Shown here: positions 51,810 to 59,473 of the stretch, piece by piece
Layout: every line of letters starts with the position of its first letter
Numbering within the stretch: position 1 is the stretch's first letter
Assembly (NCBI RefSeq): GCF_004000805.1
Contig: NZ_BILY01000043.1
Span: 1-59,473, forward strand
Direction: 5' to 3'
Length of the DNA stretch: 59,473 nucleotides
Origin: Paenibacillus glycanilyticus NBRC 16618
GTDB lineage: Bacteria; Bacillota; Bacilli; Paenibacillales; Paenibacillaceae
Position numbers and translations under genes: made by a program
Notes under the pieces: model-generated
Databases searched by the model: none
Seen by the model: the letters and a program-made list of their open reading frames with translations, nothing else
What the model was told of the DNA's origin: nothing

Positions 51810-53174
51810 ATGACAGATCTTCAGATCTCCGATCTCGAAGAAATGAAGCTGACCGAGTTGTACAAATTGGCGAAGCAATATCAAATACCGTACTACGGCC
51901 AGCTGAAGAAGAAGGAATTAATATTTGCGATTTTACGGGCACAAGCGGAAAAAAGCGGCCTCATGTTTATGCAGGGTGTACTTGAAACATTGCCGGAAGG
52001 CTTCGGCTTCTTACGGCCAATCAACTATTTGCCTAGCAAAGAGGATATTTATATCTCTGCTTCCCAGATTCGAAAATTCGACTTGCGTACCGGCGACCTT
52101 GTATCGGGCAAATGCCGGCTGCCGAAAGACTCTGAGAAATACTTTGGACTCCTCCAGGTAAACGCCGTAAACGGCACCGATCCTGCGCAAGCGGCCGAAA
52201 GACTTCATTTTCCCGCTCTAACTCCTCTTTATCCACAGAAAAAGCTCGTGCTGGAAACGGCATCTTCCAAACTTTCTACTCGAATTATGGACTTACTTGC
52301 GCCTGTTGGCCTTGGTCAACGCGGACTGATTGTAGCTCCGCCAAAAGCGGGTAAAACCTTGCTGCTCAAAGAAATAGCGAACAGTATTTCGACGAATCAC
52401 CCGGATATCGAGTTGTTTGTGCTGCTTATTGATGAACGCCCCGAGGAAGTAACGGATATGCAGCGTTCCGTGAAGGGTGAAGTTATTGCTTCGACGTTTG
52501 ATGAAGTGCCGGAGAACCATATAAAAGTAGCCGAGCTTGTGCTTGAACGGGCGCTGCGTCTGGTAGAACACAAGAAAGACGTTGTTATTTTGCTCGACAG
52601 CATTACCCGTCTTGCCCGTGCTTATAACCTGGTTGTGCCGCCATCCGGACGTACGCTTAGCGGCGGTATCGATCCGGCAGCTTTCCATCGTCCGAAGCGC
52701 TTCTTTGGCGCGGCCCGGAATGTGGAAGAGGGCGGCAGCTTGACGATTCTCGCGACGGCTCTTATCGAGACCGGCTCGCGTATGGATGACATCATTTATG
52801 AAGAATTTAAAGGTACGGGCAATATGGAGCTGCATCTAGACCGCAAGCTTGCAGAACGCCGTATTTTCCCGGCGCTCGATATCCGCAGATCGGGTACGCG
52901 CCGCGAAGAAATGCTTTTATCGAAAGAAGAATTGGATAAATTATGGGTTGTGCGCCGCAATATGACCGATACGCCTGACTTCGTCGACGGCTTCCTGAAG
53001 AAGCTTGCCGATTCGAAGACGAATGAGGAATTCCTGATGTCGCTAGACACATCGGAAGATAAACCTGCCCCGCAGCAGCGGACAAGCGCAGGTACGGGTA
53101 CTACAGGTGCGGGACTCAAAAGCAGCGCAGCAACCGGAAGGCGACCGGCACCGCGCACGACGCACGGCTCCTAG
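51810..53174 (+). CDS. rho: Transcription termination factor Rho
   Basis: Hexameric RNA helicase that ends untranslated transcripts. The 454-aa protein has the N-terminal helical domain, a cold-shock RNA-binding fold (GFGFLRPINYL), Walker A (PPKAGKT), Walker B (VVILLDS) and the Q/R loops (PSGRTLSGGIDPAAF). The last 30 residues are a low-complexity Thr/Ala/Gly/Arg tail not found in short Rho proteins. ATG 51810 with GGTGAG upstream. Before it is a hairpin of cccgatttg / caaatcggg (51716-51768). Confidence 0.97.
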   Translation: MTDLQISDLEEMKLTELYKLAKQYQIPYYGQLKKKELIFAILRAQAEKSGLMFMQGVLETLPEGFGFLRPINYLPSKEDIYISASQIRKFDLRTGDLVSGKCRLPKDSEKYFGLLQVNAVNGTDPAQAAERLHFPALTPLYPQKKLVLETASSKLSTRIMDLLAPVGLGQRGLIVAPPKAGKTLLLKEIANSISTNHPDIELFVLLIDERPEEVTDMQRSVKGEVIASTFDEVPENHIKVAELVLERALRLVEHKKDVVILLDSITRLARAYNLVVPPSGRTLSGGIDPAAFHRPKRFFGAARNVEEGGSLTILATALIETGSRMDDIIYEEFKGTGNMELHLDRKLAERRIFPALDIRRSGTRREEMLLSKEELDKLWVVRRNMTDTPDFVDGFLKKLADSKTNEEFLMSLDTSEDKPAPQQRTSAGTGTTGAGLKSSAATGRRPAPRTTHGS

Positions 53175-53198
53175 TGCCGCCGGAAGGAGGACATCAAG

Positions 53199-54452
53199 AT
53201 GAATCTCGTATACGCGGATGAGAAAGGCAATGTGTTTGATCATCCTGACTATATAGCGCTTGGGCGCAGCGGCGATATGATCGTCGAATTAATGGAGGAC
53301 GAGTTGATCCCTCTGCCAAGGGGGGCTACGCTCGTAGGGCTGCCTCATACCCGTCCGGTCTTTATGGATCCGGATACCGGCGAAATGAAAATGCTCTCCG
53401 GCAATTACCAGGCTGTAGGCGCTTTGTTGCCGCAGGGTTATACCCGGCTGGCGCTGCCAAGCTATGTGAAGACCGATAAGAATGAGAAGTTTCCGCTCTT
53501 TGGCTACACCTCTGTCGTTTGGAAGGACGGCGGTTTTTATGTGGCGGCGGAGCAAAGCGATGATCCGTACAAATGGGATCCGCTTAACTGCGACCGGGGA
53601 GATGTCCGCAAAGGAGTAGAACTGCTGACTGCTAAATACCCGGAGAACAGACTGTACAAGCATTTGTCGCATTGCGCCCTTGGCTACGAATGCTTAACTT
53701 CCTCCAACACGTTCCTTCAGCGCTGGGAGGGCGGGGTACCCGTTTCTTATTCCTGCAACGCGGGATGCTTCGGCTGCATTTCGGAGCAGCCGGATGACAG
53801 CGGGTTTGTTGCGCCTCAGACGCGGATGAACTTCAAGCCTACGGTGGATGAGATCGTGGAAGTGATGCTGGAGCACCTGAAAACGCCGGAATCGATCATC
53901 AGCTTTGGCCAAGGCTGCGAAGGCGAGCCTTCCACGCAGGCCAAAATCATCGTGGAAGCGATGAAGATCGTGAGAAGCCAGACAAACCAGGGCTATATCA
54001 ATATCAATACGAATGCCGGACTTACGGACTTCATGCGCGCAATCGTCGACGCGGGTCTTGACCTGATGCGCGTCAGCACGATAAGCGCTATTGACGAGCA
54101 TTACAATGCTTACTACAAGCCGCGCGCATATACGCTTGCCAATGTGGAGAAATCCTTGAAGTACGCGACGGATAAAGGGGTATACACCTCCATCAACTAC
54201 TTGATCTTCCCCGGGGTAACCGACCGCGAGGAAGAGATCGAGGCGATGATCGGATTCGCGAAGCGAACCGGACTAAAGCTTATTCAAATGCGCAACCTGA
54301 ATATCGATCCGGAGAGCTACCTGCAGCTGATTCCTCCTGCCAAAGGCGAGATTTACGGGATGAAGCAGATGCTTGAAATCTTCCGAGAAGAGCTGCCGGA
54401 TGTCGTTATCGGCTCCTACACGCATCTTCCGCCGGCGGCGGCGCGCAAGTAG
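53199..54452 (+). CDS. Radical SAM protein of unknown function
   Basis: A 417-aa enzyme with the Fe-S cluster motif CNAGCFGC at about residues 187-194, just after VSYS. Following strands (GQGCEGEPS, NINTNAGL, RVSTISAIDEHYN, INYLIFPGVTDREEE) fit a radical SAM barrel. The N-terminal 180 residues are a separate domain with FGYTSVVWKDGGFYVAA, unlike common radical SAM families. AAGGAGG lies 8 bases before the ATG. It lies 24 bases after rho and before rpmE, so probably co-transcribed with rho. Substrate unknown. Confidence 0.85.
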   Translation: MNLVYADEKGNVFDHPDYIALGRSGDMIVELMEDELIPLPRGATLVGLPHTRPVFMDPDTGEMKMLSGNYQAVGALLPQGYTRLALPSYVKTDKNEKFPLFGYTSVVWKDGGFYVAAEQSDDPYKWDPLNCDRGDVRKGVELLTAKYPENRLYKHLSHCALGYECLTSSNTFLQRWEGGVPVSYSCNAGCFGCISEQPDDSGFVAPQTRMNFKPTVDEIVEVMLEHLKTPESIISFGQGCEGEPSTQAKIIVEAMKIVRSQTNQGYININTNAGLTDFMRAIVDAGLDLMRVSTISAIDEHYNAYYKPRAYTLANVEKSLKYATDKGVYTSINYLIFPGVTDREEEIEAMIGFAKRTGLKLIQMRNLNIDPESYLQLIPPAKGEIYGMKQMLEIFREELPDVVIGSYTHLPPAAARK

Positions 54453-54469
54453 CTGGCAAAACATCGGCA

Positions 54470-54498
54470 TTGCATGCTTGTAATGGTCGTGCTATAAT
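54470..54498 (+). promoter_or_regulatory. Promoter of rpmE
   Basis: TTGCAT (54470-54475), 17-base spacer, perfect TATAAT (54493-54498). Confidence 0.78.
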
Positions 54499-54561
54499 CC
54501 GAGTTGTGTGATTTATAACTCTGGATCCGCATGTGGTTCAGGGCAGAAAGAGGTGAACGAG
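54499..54561 (+). promoter_or_regulatory. Possible L31 autoregulatory leader
   Basis: Two hairpins (gagtt / aactc and ctggatcc / gtggttcag, the latter with G-T pairs) fill the short leader just before the ribosome site. L31 genes in Firmicutes often carry such self-regulating leaders. No conserved sequence was checked. Confidence 0.4.
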
Positions 54562-54759
54562 ATGAAACAAGGTATTCATCCGACATACCACGTATCCAAC
54601 ATCACTTGCGCTTGCGGTAACACGTTCGAGACAGGTTCGATCAAATCGAATCTTCGCGTAGAGGTTTGTTCCGCATGTCACCCGTTCTTCACGGGTAAGC
54701 AAAAGTTCTTGGATGCAGGCGGTCGCGTCGATCGTTTCAAAAAGAAATACGGCATTTAA
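54562..54759 (+). CDS. rpmE: 50S ribosomal protein bL31 (zinc type)
   Basis: A 65-aa ribosomal protein that bridges the subunits. It keeps four Cys that bind zinc (CACG and CSAC), so it is the C+ form; cells with this form may have a Zn-free paralog (ytiA) elsewhere. ATG at 54562 with AAAGAGGTG upstream. It has its own promoter and a strong terminator, so it is a single-gene transcript. Confidence 0.97.
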   Translation: MKQGIHPTYHVSNITCACGNTFETGSIKSNLRVEVCSACHPFFTGKQKFLDAGGRVDRFKKKYGI

Positions 54760-54789
54760 TCTCATCTGCCGCTTAATTTGGCAGAATAA

Positions 54790-54832
54790 GAAAACCTCCC
54801 TTAGCCATCCTATGGTTAAAGGGAGGTTTTTT
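54790..54832 (+). terminator. rpmE terminator containing the next gene's ribosome site
   Basis: aaaacctcccttagccat / atggttaaagggaggtttttt forms a long stem plus T6. The 3' arm contains GGGAGG, 8 bases before the TTG start at 54835. Confidence 0.88.
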
Positions 54833-54834
54833 GA

Positions 54835-55269
54835 TTGCTTACCAAAAAGATGCTGCGCCGCAAGCTGCGCTTAATATTTATGGGATTCGCGATACCCGCA
54901 TTGGTCATCGCTAGTTTGACCGGCTGTGCTGCCGACGGGGTGAACAATGGGCACCGGACGAATGACGGCAAGGTGGAAACCTATGGCCATGACGGATACT
55001 TGGGTTATTCCAACAGCAACCCGAACCTGCCTAATAACAAGACATTCCTTAATTACGAGTCGGACAGGAAGCTTATTAATAAGGTGCTGCAGCCAATCGA
55101 CGGAATCAAAAGCAGCCGTGTCGCGTTTAATGGCGGGGATCTCACCGTTCATATCAAGGCTGCTTCCAATCTGACGAACGCTCAGCTTGAGGCGCTGCGC
55201 GCAAAGACGGAGCAGGCTGTTCAGCTTAACATGCCGCGCTACCATGTCAAAGTGAAAGCGTCCCGTTAA
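54835..55269 (+). CDS. YhcN/YlaJ-like sporulation lipoprotein
   Basis: A 144-aa lipoprotein with a basic N-terminus, a lipobox ASLTGC (about 27-32), a Gly/Asn-rich segment, and a C-terminal domain with the pattern NKVLQPIDGIKSSRVAFNGGDLTVHI, which resembles the Spore_YhcN_YlaJ family found in spore inner membranes. TTG start; its only Shine-Dalgarno lies in the stem of the rpmE terminator. No separate promoter was seen, so expression probably depends on readthrough or a promoter within the hairpin. Confidence 0.72.
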   Translation: MLTKKMLRRKLRLIFMGFAIPALVIASLTGCAADGVNNGHRTNDGKVETYGHDGYLGYSNSNPNLPNNKTFLNYESDRKLINKVLQPIDGIKSSRVAFNGGDLTVHIKAASNLTNAQLEALRAKTEQAVQLNMPRYHVKVKASR

Positions 55270-55292
55270 TCCTAACTGCCATTATCCTACGG

Positions 55293-55321
55293 TTGCGCTT
55301 TGCGTTTGGATGGGCTATACT
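55293..55321 (+). promoter_or_regulatory. Promoter of the SRP RNA
   Basis: TTGCGC (55293-55298), 17-base spacer, TATACT (55316-55321), placing the start at about 55327. Confidence 0.65.
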
Positions 55322-55324
55322 TAG

Positions 55325-55601
55325 TTTTGCCGTGCTAGATGGGGAGTTAGCGGTGCCCTGTAACTCGCAATCCGCTTTAGCGAGGTTGAATTCCTGCTTT
55401 AGGTTATGTGATGCAGGGTTTGGCGCTTGCAATCAGTGTTGACGGTTGGGTCCTCCGCAATGGACGCTTGTGAACCTGGTCAGGTCCGGAAGGAAGCAGC
55501 CATAAGCAAGTTTGTTCATGTGCCGGGGGAGTGCCTGACCCGAGCTGAGACGCAAGAGTGCCGCCTGGATCGCATGTTATCGAGAGCAGGTGCACGGTTC
55601 A
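55325..55601 (+). ncRNA. ffs: Signal recognition particle RNA (scRNA, large Firmicute form)
   Basis: About 277 bases, like the 271-base B. subtilis scRNA. The Alu domain starts TTGCCGTGCTAGATGGGGAG with GGTGCCCTGTAACTCGC, the 5' and 3' ends pair (gccgtgc 55329-55335 with gcacggt 55592-55598), and domain IV has CAGGTCCGGAAGGAAGCAGC at 55481-55500, where Ffh binds. It lies before dnaX as in B. subtilis. Confidence 0.95.
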
Positions 55602-55625
55602 TCATTTTCATAGTTTATGTGAAGG

Positions 55626-55687
55626 AACACCAGCGATGGGGATCTGTTTTGAAGAAGCAGATGCCGGAAATGCGGGTGTTTTTGTTT
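55626..55687 (+). terminator. Terminator of the SRP RNA
   Basis: aacacc pairs with gggtgtt around an inner hairpin (atctg / cagat), followed by TTTTTG. A TATAAT at 55708-55713 downstream may serve dnaX. Confidence 0.6.
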
Positions 55688-55752
55688 TGCTTATAGACAT
55701 CATGATGTATAATAGAGAACAAGAATGAGCAAGCCGAAGGGAACGTAAACGC

Positions 55753-57525
55753 GTGAGTCATATTGCATTATATCGTGCCTGGCGTCCGCAGACGTTCCAG
55801 GACATGGTTGGACAACGGCATATTATACAAACGCTGCAGAATGCGATTCGGGAGAATCGGGTTTCGCACGCCTATTTATTTAATGGTCCCCGGGGAACGG
55901 GGAAAACAACGGCGGCCAAGGTATTGGCAAAAGCGGTTAACTGTGAACGGGGCCCTGCGGAAGAGCCTTGTAATGAATGCGATGCATGCCGCGGCATAAC
56001 GGCCGGTCATATTATGGACGTTGTCGAGATTGACGCGGCGTCTAACCGGGGTATTGACGAAATACGGGATATTCGCGATAAAGTCCGTTATGCCCCGTCT
56101 GAAGTTCGATATAAAGTGTATATTATTGATGAAGTCCACATGCTGACGTCGGAGGCGTTTAACGCGCTTCTGAAGACGTTAGAGGAACCGCCTGGACATG
56201 TTATCTTTATTCTGGCGACCACGGAGCCCCATAAGCTTCCGGCTACGATTATTTCGCGTTGCCAAAGATTCGACTTCCGGCAAGTCTCGCTGGAAGAGCA
56301 ATCGGAGCGGCTGTTTGAGATTTGCCGGGAAGAAGGCATTGAGGCGGAAGAGGATGCGATCGCTTATATTGCCCGTCTATCTGAAGGCGGGATGCGCGAT
56401 GCGATAAGCTTGCTTGAGCAGGTTGCGGCTTTTGGCGGATCGAGAATCACCCTTGACGGTGCTGTTGATGTGACGGGAGGCATGGCCGCGGATCAGTTCT
56501 ATGCGCTGGCAGAAGCGATCCGGGACCGTAATGTTGCCGCTATCATGCCGCTCGTAGAGAGCTTAACGCAAGCCGGGAAAAGCGCGGACAAATGCATGGA
56601 GAATCTGATCTTCTATTTCCGCGATCTGCTTGTATTAAAGCTAGCCCCGCAAGGTGCGGTAACGGAGCGGGTGGTTGACGCCGAACGGTTCCGCGGAATG
56701 GCCGATGCTTTCAGCTCCGAGCGGTTGTTTAAGATGATTGATACTCTTAATACCTATCAATCCGATATGAAGCATGCTTCGCAGCCGCAGACTTTGTTTG
56801 AAGTCGCATTGATGAAAATTTGCACAATAGGTAACGAGAGTGCTGGGGGAGCGGGAAGCGGCGGCGATGCCGCGGCGTCCTCTCCGCCAGCCGCATCGGC
56901 CGAAGTACAGCGTCTTCGCCAGCAGGTGGAGATCCTTGAGCGCAAGCTGGAGCAGCTTATACAAAACGGAGGAGGCGCCGGTTCCGGAGCGGGTGATGGC
57001 GGTGCGGCCAGACAGCCTGCCAGCCCATCCCGCCGTCCCGGCTTTGGCGGAGGCGGTGCTGCGGTCAGCCGGTCTACCGTGAAGCTTGATCCGTTTGTTG
57101 CCGCAGCCGGCAGTCCGGGTACGGGGCAAGTTCGGATGAAGTGGAACGAAGTGCTCCACCGGGTGAAGGAAGCAAGAATAACGGTACATGCATGGTTGGT
57201 TGACGGAGAGCCGGTAGCCGCAACGGATTCCACGATACTTGTCGCCTTCAAGAACACAATGCACCGGGAGACCACGGAGCGGCCGGCACACCGGGAGATT
57301 ATCGAACGGGTCATGCAGGACGTATTCGGCAATCCGGTCAAGCTTGCAACCTGCATGCTGAAGGAATGGCAGAATGCGGCCAGCCGCTCAGGCGAGCAGG
57401 AAGGCGAAACGCTGGAATTACAGCCGGATGCGATTGACACCGGGGAGGAGCAGCGTCCACAATGGGTAGAGGAAGCTGTTAAGCTTTTTGGTGAAGACTT
57501 AGTTGTAATTAAAGAAGATAATTAA
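55753..57525 (+). CDS. dnaX: DNA polymerase III subunits gamma/tau
   Basis: Clamp-loader ATPase that loads the sliding clamp and holds the replisome together. The 590-aa protein has Walker A (GPRGTGKTTAA), the four-Cys zinc site (CERGPAEEPCNECDAC), DEVH and a sensor loop. Domain III is followed by a Gly/Ala-rich linker (about 365-440) and a C-terminal tau domain. I saw no slippery A-run with a following hairpin, so a shorter gamma form is not indicated. GTG start with AAGGGAAC upstream. Confidence 0.96.
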   Translation: MSHIALYRAWRPQTFQDMVGQRHIIQTLQNAIRENRVSHAYLFNGPRGTGKTTAAKVLAKAVNCERGPAEEPCNECDACRGITAGHIMDVVEIDAASNRGIDEIRDIRDKVRYAPSEVRYKVYIIDEVHMLTSEAFNALLKTLEEPPGHVIFILATTEPHKLPATIISRCQRFDFRQVSLEEQSERLFEICREEGIEAEEDAIAYIARLSEGGMRDAISLLEQVAAFGGSRITLDGAVDVTGGMAADQFYALAEAIRDRNVAAIMPLVESLTQAGKSADKCMENLIFYFRDLLVLKLAPQGAVTERVVDAERFRGMADAFSSERLFKMIDTLNTYQSDMKHASQPQTLFEVALMKICTIGNESAGGAGSGGDAAASSPPAASAEVQRLRQQVEILERKLEQLIQNGGGAGSGAGDGGAARQPASPSRRPGFGGGGAAVSRSTVKLDPFVAAAGSPGTGQVRMKWNEVLHRVKEARITVHAWLVDGEPVAATDSTILVAFKNTMHRETTERPAHREIIERVMQDVFGNPVKLATCMLKEWQNAASRSGEQEGETLELQPDAIDTGEEQRPQWVEEAVKLFGEDLVVIKEDN

Positions 57526-57548
57526 CTATTACGATGAGGTGATAAGTC

Positions 57549-57860
57549 ATGAATAACATGAACCAAATGATGAAGCAAGTAAAGAAAATGCAAGAGCAAA
57601 TGATGAAAGCCCAAGAAGAGCTTGTAAACAAAACGGTTGAAGGTACGGCTGGCGGCGGCGTTGTAACCGTGGTAGCGAACGGCCACAAAAAAATCCTTAG
57701 CATCGCGATCAAACCTGAAGCGGTAGATCCGGATGATGTTGAAATGCTGCAAGACCTTGTTTTGACAGCGGTTAATGACGTATTGACAAAAGTAGACGAA
57801 ATTGCGAACCAGGACATGGGCAAATTCACTGGCGGCATGAAGATTCCAGGCTTGTTCTAA
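57549..57860 (+). CDS. ebfC: YbaB/EbfC family nucleoid-associated protein
   Basis: A 103-aa dimeric DNA-binding protein. It has the Met/Gln/Lys-rich N-terminal helix (MNQMMKQVKKMQEQMMKAQEEL), the central strands (VEGTAGGGVVTVVANGHKKI) and the C-terminal helix. It is 24 bases after dnaX and 100 before recR, the usual order dnaX-ebfC-recR, and is probably co-transcribed. Confidence 0.95.
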   Translation: MNNMNQMMKQVKKMQEQMMKAQEELVNKTVEGTAGGGVVTVVANGHKKILSIAIKPEAVDPDDVEMLQDLVLTAVNDVLTKVDEIANQDMGKFTGGMKIPGLF

Positions 57861-57902
57861 GCTGGATTGCTGTCTATATAACTTATAAAAGCTATACGCA
57901 TG

Positions 57903-57929
57903 CTGACGCCGCCGCAAGGGCGGCGTCAG
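57903..57929 (+). terminator. GC-rich hairpin between ebfC and recR
   Basis: An 11-bp stem (ctgacgccgcc / ggcggcgtcag) with a short loop but no T run. It may only slow transcription into recR. Confidence 0.5.
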
Positions 57930-57965
57930 CCGTTTAGGCTGGAGGCTTGAAAGGGGCTGCGCGTT

Positions 57966-58565
57966 TTGTTTTATCCCGAACCGATAGCGAAGCTTATTGA
58001 TGCCTTTACGCGGCTTCCGGGCGTTGGACCGAAGACAGCCGCAAGATTGGCTTTTCATGTGCTTCGCATGAAAGAAGATGATGTTATCGATTTCGCTAAG
58101 GCGCTTGTCAGCGTTAAGCGGAATCTGACGTACTGCTCCGTTTGCTGCAATATTACCGATACCGATCCATGCCGGATTTGCCAGGATAAAACGCGCGATA
58201 ACTCCGTTATTTGTGTGGTTCAGGAATCAAAGGACCTTGTGGCCATGGAACGGACGAAGGAATTTCAAGGACATTATCACGTGCTTCAGGGTGCTATATC
58301 TCCAATTGAGGGAATTGGGCCGGATCAGATCAAGATTGCCGAGCTGCTTCGCCGCTTGAGCGATGAGCGGGTGCAAGAGCTGATCTTGGCGACGAATCCG
58401 AATATTGAAGGCGAAGCGACCGCGATGTATATCTCGAGGCTTGTCAAACCGTTTGGTATTCGGGTAACGCGGATTGCCCACGGCCTGCCGGTTGGCGGCG
58501 ACCTTGAATACGCCGATGAGGTCACCTTGTCCAAAGCGCTTGAAGGACGCAGAGAACTCAGTTAA
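57966..58565 (+). CDS. recR: Recombination mediator RecR
   Basis: Helps load RecA at gaps with RecO and RecF. The 199-aa protein has the helix-hairpin-helix RLPGVGPKTAARLA, the C4 zinc finger (CSVCCNITDTDPCRIC), a Toprim domain and the Walker-like C-terminus. TTG start with GAAAGGGG upstream. Confidence 0.96.
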   Translation: MFYPEPIAKLIDAFTRLPGVGPKTAARLAFHVLRMKEDDVIDFAKALVSVKRNLTYCSVCCNITDTDPCRICQDKTRDNSVICVVQESKDLVAMERTKEFQGHYHVLQGAISPIEGIGPDQIKIAELLRRLSDERVQELILATNPNIEGEATAMYISRLVKPFGIRVTRIAHGLPVGGDLEYADEVTLSKALEGRRELS

Positions 58566-58580
58566 CTTAATGCACGGAGA

Positions 58581-58617
58581 AAGAGCCGTTATCCCGACAG
58601 GGATGACGGCTCTTGTT
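58581..58617 (+). terminator. Terminator after recR
   Basis: aagagccgttatccc pairs with gggatgacggctctt around GACA, then TGTTTTG. Confidence 0.78.
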
Positions 58618-58718
58618 TTGTTTTCGGGATGCAATCCGTTCTAAATAACGGTCCAAGCCTCTATACATATATAGAAAATGTCTTGTCCCAGATGGACGAG
58701 CAGAGGAGGAGAGGCGTA

Positions 58719-59036
58719 ATGGCGAACTTATGGCGGGAGATAAAGCAACCGACTGAAAGCAAGCATACGGGCGGATTAGAATTAACTAGGACCTCGTTTC
58801 AGCCTGTACCGGAACCGGATACGGCGGAATGGAGAGAACATCTGCGGGCGGAAATTGATGAAGCTCACAAGGAATGGATAAATGCGACCCGGTTCTTTAA
58901 CGTTGCCGTTGGCGAAGATCAGATCGATTACGCAATCTATGCGTTGATCACGGCGGAAAAACGGTACGAGATGCTAATCCGGATTGCCAAGCGGACCTGC
59001 AAGGTATGGCCGGAATGGAGAGGGGCGTTACAATGA
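58719..59036 (+). CDS. yaaL: YaaL-like protein (DUF2508)
   Basis: A 105-aa helical protein of the DUF2508 family, in the B. subtilis position between recR and bofA. The helix LRAEIDEAHKEWINATRFFN and the AIYALITAEKRYEMLI repeat are typical. Function unknown. ATG 58719 is preferred for GAGGAGGAGAG upstream; a longer frame to 58629 lacks a site. The stop overlaps the bofA start (ATGA). Confidence 0.88.
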   Translation: MANLWREIKQPTESKHTGGLELTRTSFQPVPEPDTAEWREHLRAEIDEAHKEWINATRFFNVAVGEDQIDYAIYALITAEKRYEMLIRIAKRTCKVWPEWRGALQ

Positions 59037-59296
59037 AAACATTATGGCTGGCGATGCTTATTTTATCATCGGTTGCTCTGGTAGGCGTGCTTGTTAGGCA
59101 AAAGCTCTCGTGGACATGGCTGCGTAATTTTTCTATCCACATTGTTTTGGCTGCAGCGGTCCTGTATGTGCTAAATTTCTCCGGACTTATCCCTAATATA
59201 TATATTCCGCTTAATCCGGTTACAATAGGTACTGTTGTCGTACTTGGCGTACCCGGAATTGCATTAATCGCTGGGGTTCAGTACTTTATAGTCTGA
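59033..59296 (+). CDS. bofA: Pro-sigma-K processing inhibitor BofA
   Basis: An 87-aa membrane protein that holds the SpoIVFB protease inactive until the forespore signal arrives, so sigma-K matures on time. Two TM helices (about 3-22 and 34-52) and the C-terminal NPVTIGTVVVLGVPGIALI region are family features. ATG 59033 follows GGAGAGGGG. rRNA promoters follow, as in B. subtilis (rrnA). Confidence 0.94.
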   Translation: MKTLWLAMLILSSVALVGVLVRQKLSWTWLRNFSIHIVLAAAVLYVLNFSGLIPNIYIPLNPVTIGTVVVLGVPGIALIAGVQYFIV

Positions 59297-59322
59297 GCCC
59301 TTAAAGTTTTTTGGACAAAGGG

Positions 59323-59352
59323 TTGACCTTCTGAATTGATTCATGGTATATT
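59323..59352 (+). promoter_or_regulatory. rRNA-type promoter P1
   Basis: TTGACC (59323-59328), 18-base spacer, TATATT (59347-59352). Just downstream of bofA, where an rrn operon is expected. Confidence 0.7.
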
Positions 59353-59409
59353 ACTTCTCGCGCCAAGTGCAAGGAAATAAAAGCTTCAAAAAAGTTTTTA
59401 AAAAAGTAC

Positions 59410-59441
59410 TTGCAATCATCTAGGCCGCTGTGATATATTAT
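59410..59441 (+). promoter_or_regulatory. rRNA-type promoter P2
   Basis: TTGCAA (59410-59415) with TATATTATAAAA from 59434. A/T tracts (59386-59406) just upstream resemble an UP element. The window ends with a short leader hairpin (cgccg / cggcg) and before any mature rRNA sequence. Confidence 0.72.
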
Positions 59442-59473
59442 AAAAGTCGCCGCTGAGAAACACGGCGATGAAC

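Overview
The window reads as the origin-proximal right arm of a spore-forming, motile Gram-positive rod, most likely Paenibacillus or a close relative (Paenibacillaceae). This rests on gene order that matches the Bacillus subtilis origin region (guaB-dacA-pdxST-serS-tRNA-Ser; SRP RNA-dnaX-ebfC-recR-yaaL-bofA-rrn promoters) and other conserved blocks (ywiB-argS, rpoE-pyrG-spo0F, murZ-rho-rpmE, ywhD/pbp/speE). Strong Shine-Dalgarno sites, frequent TTG/GTG starts and many sporulation genes agree. No prophage, IS element, CRISPR array or plasmid gene was seen.

Layout. 1-8.7 kb: an Eis-like acetyltransferase, IMP dehydrogenase, PBP5-type carboxypeptidase, PLP synthase, seryl-tRNA synthetase, tRNA-Ser, a dense DnaA-box cluster, an unknown gene and two tiny genes (the second SspP-like). 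8.7-17 kb: accessory genes (lipoprotein, DsbA-like, NucB-like nuclease, glycosyltransferase, MetNI transporter, DinB-like protein), a candidate minus-strand structured RNA, a truncated phosphatase relic, tRNA-Arg, a Spo0E-like gene and tadA. 17-26.5 kb: a second DnaA-box array directly before a sporulation-type histidine kinase, then an NAD(P)-binding protein, an RluF-like synthase, motAB with a sigma-D-like promoter, a YkuI-like EAL protein, an MFS transporter, and an NlpC/P60 hydrolase behind a c-di-AMP (ydaO) riboswitch. 26.8-41 kb: membrane protein and M1 peptidase, ywhD, an ECF sigma/anti-sigma/membrane-protein operon, a cyclophilin lipoprotein, a quinol oxidase operon (qoxABCD) and a class A PBP. 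41-55 kb: speE, a hypoxanthine-DNA glycosylase, ywiB-argS, a 250-bp array of small hairpins, a subtilase, rpoE, pyrG, spo0F, murZ, rho, an uncharacterised radical SAM gene, rpmE and a YhcN-like lipoprotein. 55-59.5 kb: SRP RNA, dnaX, ebfC, recR, yaaL, bofA, and two rRNA-type promoters that run off the end.

How it fits together. The window is rich in sporulation control and spore parts: a kinase, Spo0F (sigma-H promoter, Asp54), a Spo0E-like phosphatase, BofA, a NucB-like nuclease, SspP and a YhcN-like protein. The most interesting signal is the phased DnaA-box array between tadA and the kinase gene, which suggests a direct link between replication initiation and phosphorelay input. Other points for a second look are the first DnaA-box cluster after tRNA-Ser, the minus-strand RNA candidate near 14.3 kb, the covarying hairpin array near 45.2 kb, a likely ATA start for the ECF sigma factor, and a Shine-Dalgarno site buried in the rpmE terminator stem.
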